From positions 101,668 to 165,667 of the forward strand of contig NZ_FQZF01000011.1 of NCBI RefSeq assembly GCF_900141905.1: a DNA stretch of 64,000 nt, given 5' to 3'. A program made the position numbers and the translations under genes. The DNA is from Muricoccus roseus (GTDB lineage: Bacteria; Pseudomonadota; Alphaproteobacteria; Acetobacterales; Acetobacteraceae). How positions within the stretch are numbered: the stretch's first letter is position 1; each line of letters begins with the position of its first letter. Below, in pieces: positions 61,452-64,000 of this stretch. Under the pieces are notes generated by a model, which made no database searches, was not told where the DNA came from, and worked only from the letters and a program-made list of their open reading frames with translations.

Positions 61452-63664
61452 GCCGCGCGAGGCCTCAGGAACTCGTCATCGGAGCGCACGGCGCGGTCAT
61501 CCACCCGATCGATGCGATGGAGACGCATCTCCTCCCTGAGCTGGTTCACCTCATCCCGCAGCCCCTCAAGCGCGGCCGTGCTGTCCGTGCTGACCTCGAT
61601 CCAGCGGTTGAGGGTCTGCTCGACCTTGGCGCTGTCGCTGAAGCCGGGCAGGCCAAGATCCGCGCCGAGCGCCCGGACCTGGTTCGTCACGCCCGTGCGG
61701 ATCAGGGCAGCCTCGGCTCCCTCGCCGTAGAAGGACCCGGTCGCCTTGAGCAGCTCGGATGCGGCGCTGGTGACGGACCCGAGGTCCGCGTTATGCGCCT
61801 CTGCCTGGCTCGCCCGCTCCAGCGCCGCCCGGTAGGTCTCCTGGGCCGCAAGGAACTGCTGCTGCGGGCTGGCATCCGTTAGCGCCTCGCGGTTCAGGAA
61901 GGTGGTCAGTACGTTGCCCTGCGAGGAGAGGCCCCGGAGAGCATCCCGCTCCTGCGTGAGGAGGGCGCCCTCGTTCTGGCGCGCCATCGCCTCCGCCTCG
62001 GCCTCCATGGCCCCGACCATGGCGCGCAGCACGTCCTGGACCACATTGGCGCCCGCGCCGAGCTGGCGCACCTGCTCCTCCATGGCGCGGCGCTGGGCGT
62101 CCTGCTGGCGGTAGTAAACCTGCATCTGCCGGTCGAAGGTGTCACCGCCCGTCGCCACCAGAACCCGGTCGGAGATGTTGGTGAAGATGTCCTGGAGGGT
62201 CTGATCGCGCTCCTTGATGAGCTTGTCCGTGGCCTCCTTCTGGCGCTCCGCGATGGTCTCGGTCGCCAGGCCGAACTCCTTGGCCTTGGCGATCACCTCA
62301 TCGAACGGCGTCCGCAGGGCCTTCATGGCCTCGGCGAACTGGTTCGTGCTGCCGGCCAGCTCCTCGGAGGTCTTGTTCAGCTCCTTGTAGACCGTGTTGG
62401 TCCAATCCAAGGCCGCGATGAGCTTGTCCGGATCGGAGGCGCCGACCGTCGCATAGGTGGTCGCCAGATCCTTGCTGAGCGCCGGGGCGTTCTCCTCAAG
62501 GATGAGGCTCGTCGCCTTCTTGAGCAGGCCCGAGACGCCGGCCTCGTCATTGCTGAAGCGGTAGCCGGCCGCGCCGTGCTGCAGGACCAGGCCATCCCGC
62601 GAACCTGCCGCGACCAGCATGCGCCCGCCGGCCGTGAAGCCGTAGCTCTCACCGATCTTGTTGGCCAGATCCTGCAACGCCGTTGCGATGTTCGTGGCGG
62701 TCTCGGCGTTGTCCTTGGAATAGCGGTCGCCGGTCAGTCCGCCCGCCGTCATCCCGTCCGTGGAGAAATCCACGGTGGAGGTCTGCGTCTTGTCGGAGGG
62801 CTTCTGGGCCGGGAGCATCATCGCGACAATCGCCGCGATGGCAGCGATGTAGGGGGCCACGGTGGCTACCGCGCCGATGATGCCGCCCGCAGCCGCGCCG
62901 CCGGCCAGCGTGGCCGCACCGCCCGCGAGCCCCGCCGTCCCGCTGACGACATTCGCCGCGCCCTTGGCTCCACCCTGCTGGATGCCGGAGTAGATGCCCC
63001 ACGCGCCGCCGATCACGCCCACTGCGCCGCCTGCCGCCTGGCCGATCGACACGTCCGTGCTGAACTGTGCTGCCTCGCCCGGAAACACCGCCGCGCTCGT
63101 GTCGGTCCCGACCGTGTAGAGGGGGCGATCCAGGAAGCCACCGATATTCGTCTGGGCAAAACGGTCAAATCGCCCAACAAGGCCGTCGCTGAACTTCTGC
63201 GTGCCGCCGAAGAACGAGCTGTCGAATAGACCGCCTACCTCGCGCGCGCTGAAGCCATTCGGCTGGACTGCCTGAGGGGCGCCGCTAGTCGCAACGCCGC
63301 CCATCAGCGTGGACGCGGTTCCGCCGGGTACCGCCTGCCCCCCTCCCATCACCCCTTGGAAGCTCTGGATCACCGGCATGATGATCGGCCGCGCCGCGGC
63401 CTCGAAGGCAATGCGCGCGAAGGTGGCGACCGCGGTGCGCTCCAGGCGCTTCATGGTCTGATCCCAGCCGCCTTCCGTGTCCAGAAAGATGTCGGCGAAG
63501 GTGTCTCCGGCGTAATCTGCGATGCGGTCGTAAGTGCGCTCGGCGGTGCGCTGCTGTTGCTCGTAGGCCCGCTCCGTCTCCTTCTTCTGCTTCTCCGCCA
63601 CCTCGGGGTCGAAAATGCCCCCGCGCATCCGCCCCTGGATCTCGCGGATTACCCGGTCATCCAT
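61448..63664 (-). CDS. Phage tail tape measure-like protein
   Basis: A 738-residue protein with a coiled-coil N-terminus (EKQKKETERAYEQQQRTAER), a hydrophobic Gly/Ala stretch (GGAAAGGIIGAVATVAPYIA) and a long helical C-terminus rich in Gln and Glu. Position and layout fit a tape measure, but the N-terminus resembles the C-terminal domain of larger tape measures (YAGDTFADIFLDTEGGWDQT). The start MDDRVIREIQ has a GGAAGG site; an earlier in-frame ATG at 63730 is possible. Confidence 0.72.
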   Translation of the reverse strand: MDDRVIREIQGRMRGGIFDPEVAEKQKKETERAYEQQQRTAERTYDRIADYAGDTFADIFLDTEGGWDQTMKRLERTAVATFARIAFEAAARPIIMPVIQSFQGVMGGGQAVPGGTASTLMGGVATSGAPQAVQPNGFSAREVGGLFDSSFFGGTQKFSDGLVGRFDRFAQTNIGGFLDRPLYTVGTDTSAAVFPGEAAQFSTDVSIGQAAGGAVGVIGGAWGIYSGIQQGGAKGAANVVSGTAGLAGGAATLAGGAAAGGIIGAVATVAPYIAAIAAIVAMMLPAQKPSDKTQTSTVDFSTDGMTAGGLTGDRYSKDNAETATNIATALQDLANKIGESYGFTAGGRMLVAAGSRDGLVLQHGAAGYRFSNDEAGVSGLLKKATSLILEENAPALSKDLATTYATVGASDPDKLIAALDWTNTVYKELNKTSEELAGSTNQFAEAMKALRTPFDEVIAKAKEFGLATETIAERQKEATDKLIKERDQTLQDIFTNISDRVLVATGGDTFDRQMQVYYRQQDAQRRAMEEQVRQLGAGANVVQDVLRAMVGAMEAEAEAMARQNEGALLTQERDALRGLSSQGNVLTTFLNREALTDASPQQQFLAAQETYRAALERASQAEAHNADLGSVTSAASELLKATGSFYGEGAEAALIRTGVTNQVRALGADLGLPGFSDSAKVEQTLNRWIEVSTDSTAALEGLRDEVNQLREEMRLHRIDRVDDRAVRSDDEFLRPRAA

Positions 63665-63936
63665 AGTGCCTTCCGTAATGGGCCTTCGGGCGTCAAGCCC
63701 CTCGAGTGAGTACCACGTCGCCGGTGTCATGCTTCCGTCCGTGGTCGGCACGAGGCCGCCACATCATGCGGTCAGAAAGGAGCCAGCGGGCCAATCTAAG
63801 ACGCGTGGTTCGCCCCAGGGGGTTTCCACAGCACTACTCCCGGCCTCACTGCCTCCCGCGTCCCGGCGACGGGACCTCAGACGAGCAGGATCGGACTGAC
63901 CCGTCCTGCCCGAAGCTCCATCCTCTCCGCGCTGTA
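63665..63936. other. Gap upstream of the tape measure gene
   Basis: About 270 bp in an otherwise compact tail operon. A minus-strand frame ending at 63764 includes VETPWGEPRVLDWPAGSFLT and overlaps the partial gene upstream in another frame, so it may be a frameshift extension of that gene. Otherwise I see only short frames. Confidence 0.35.
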
Positions 63937-64000
63937 TCAGGCTGCCTGCGCCTCCTTGCCCCAGCGGAACTCCGTGCCATCGGCCCACATGCGATGGAGG
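63937..64000 (-). CDS. Partial phage gene upstream of tape measure (3' end only)
   Basis: Only the last 20 codons are in the window, ending MWADGTEFRWGKEAQAA then TGA. Position just before the tape measure is where tail assembly chaperones lie. The short length prevents a family call. Confidence 0.45.
   Translation of the reverse strand, partial: LHRMWADGTEFRWGKEAQAA

Larger units (their letters stand above)
49573..64000. mobile_element. Siphovirus-like prophage, left (non-integrase) end
   Basis: From the broken glycosyltransferase gene to the window end all genes are phage-like. Reading the minus strand from the right: tape measure, tail proteins, tail spike, small membrane proteins, holin-like and endolysin, then plus-strand accessory genes next to the junction. 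No integrase or terminase is present; they should lie beyond 64000. The left boundary is inferred from the truncated host gene, and no att repeat can be confirmed without the other end. Confidence 0.8.

Noticed and set aside
49573..64000. Gene transfer agent cluster instead of prophage
   Set aside because: The tail spike, endolysin, Dam methylase and accessory genes do not follow the conserved GTA order, and a host gene seems interrupted at the boundary.

Overview
The window is very GC-rich, densely packed chromosomal DNA from an aerobic alphaproteobacterium. Gene content fits an Acetobacteraceae / Roseomonas-like organism: many orphan periplasmic binding proteins, molybdenum hydroxylases, an FnrN-type regulator, 4-hydroxyphenylpyruvate dioxygenase and a PEP-CTERM protein. 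This placement is inferred from gene content, not from a marker gene. No rRNA, tRNA or CRISPR was found.

Region by region: 1-3.4 kb carries a minus-strand set of uptake and catabolic genes (branched-chain-type binding protein, 2OG-Fe(II) oxygenase, SDR, NMT1/ThiY-like binding protein). Divergent to it, 3.7-8.6 kb holds a tightly overlapping operon: a metallo-amidohydrolase and the three subunits of a xanthine-dehydrogenase/CO-dehydrogenase-type molybdenum hydroxylase. A fluoride channel (crcB) follows, then a minus-strand kinase/class-III aminotransferase pair. 11.7-19.4 kb is a respiratory block: cydDC diverges from cydABX, followed by an FnrN-type oxygen sensor that appears to use an ATC start codon, and a hemerythrin-like gene with a perfect FNR box. 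19.5-21.2 kb is a DUF47/PiT phosphate uptake pair; then an amidase and a peroxiredoxin-like protein.

23.6-33.9 kb is accessory metabolism: FAD oxidoreductase, SnoaL-like protein, SDR and EthD-like protein, IclR regulator, two tandem small exported proteins sharing one C-terminal motif, an Lrp regulator divergent from hppD, a PEP-CTERM protein, a TRAP binding protein and a glutathionyl-hydroquinone reductase. 34-40.8 kb has an allophanate hydrolase with a tandem-repeat linker, a phospholipase D-VTT protein with an EEP nuclease/phosphatase, and an SDR fused to a membrane anchor and apolipoprotein-like 22-residue repeats.

41.4-49.6 kb is an exopolysaccharide cluster on the minus strand (UDP-GlcNAc 2-epimerase, nucleotide-sugar dehydrogenase, WbpM-type dehydratase, two glycosyltransferases). 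Its first glycosyltransferase lacks its N-terminus exactly where a siphovirus-like prophage begins. The prophage (about 49.57 kb to beyond the window) carries accessory genes and a Dam methylase, then lysis, tail-spike, tail and tape-measure genes on the minus strand. A structured intergenic repeat with three perfect hairpins occurs twice (23.4 and 42.9 kb).
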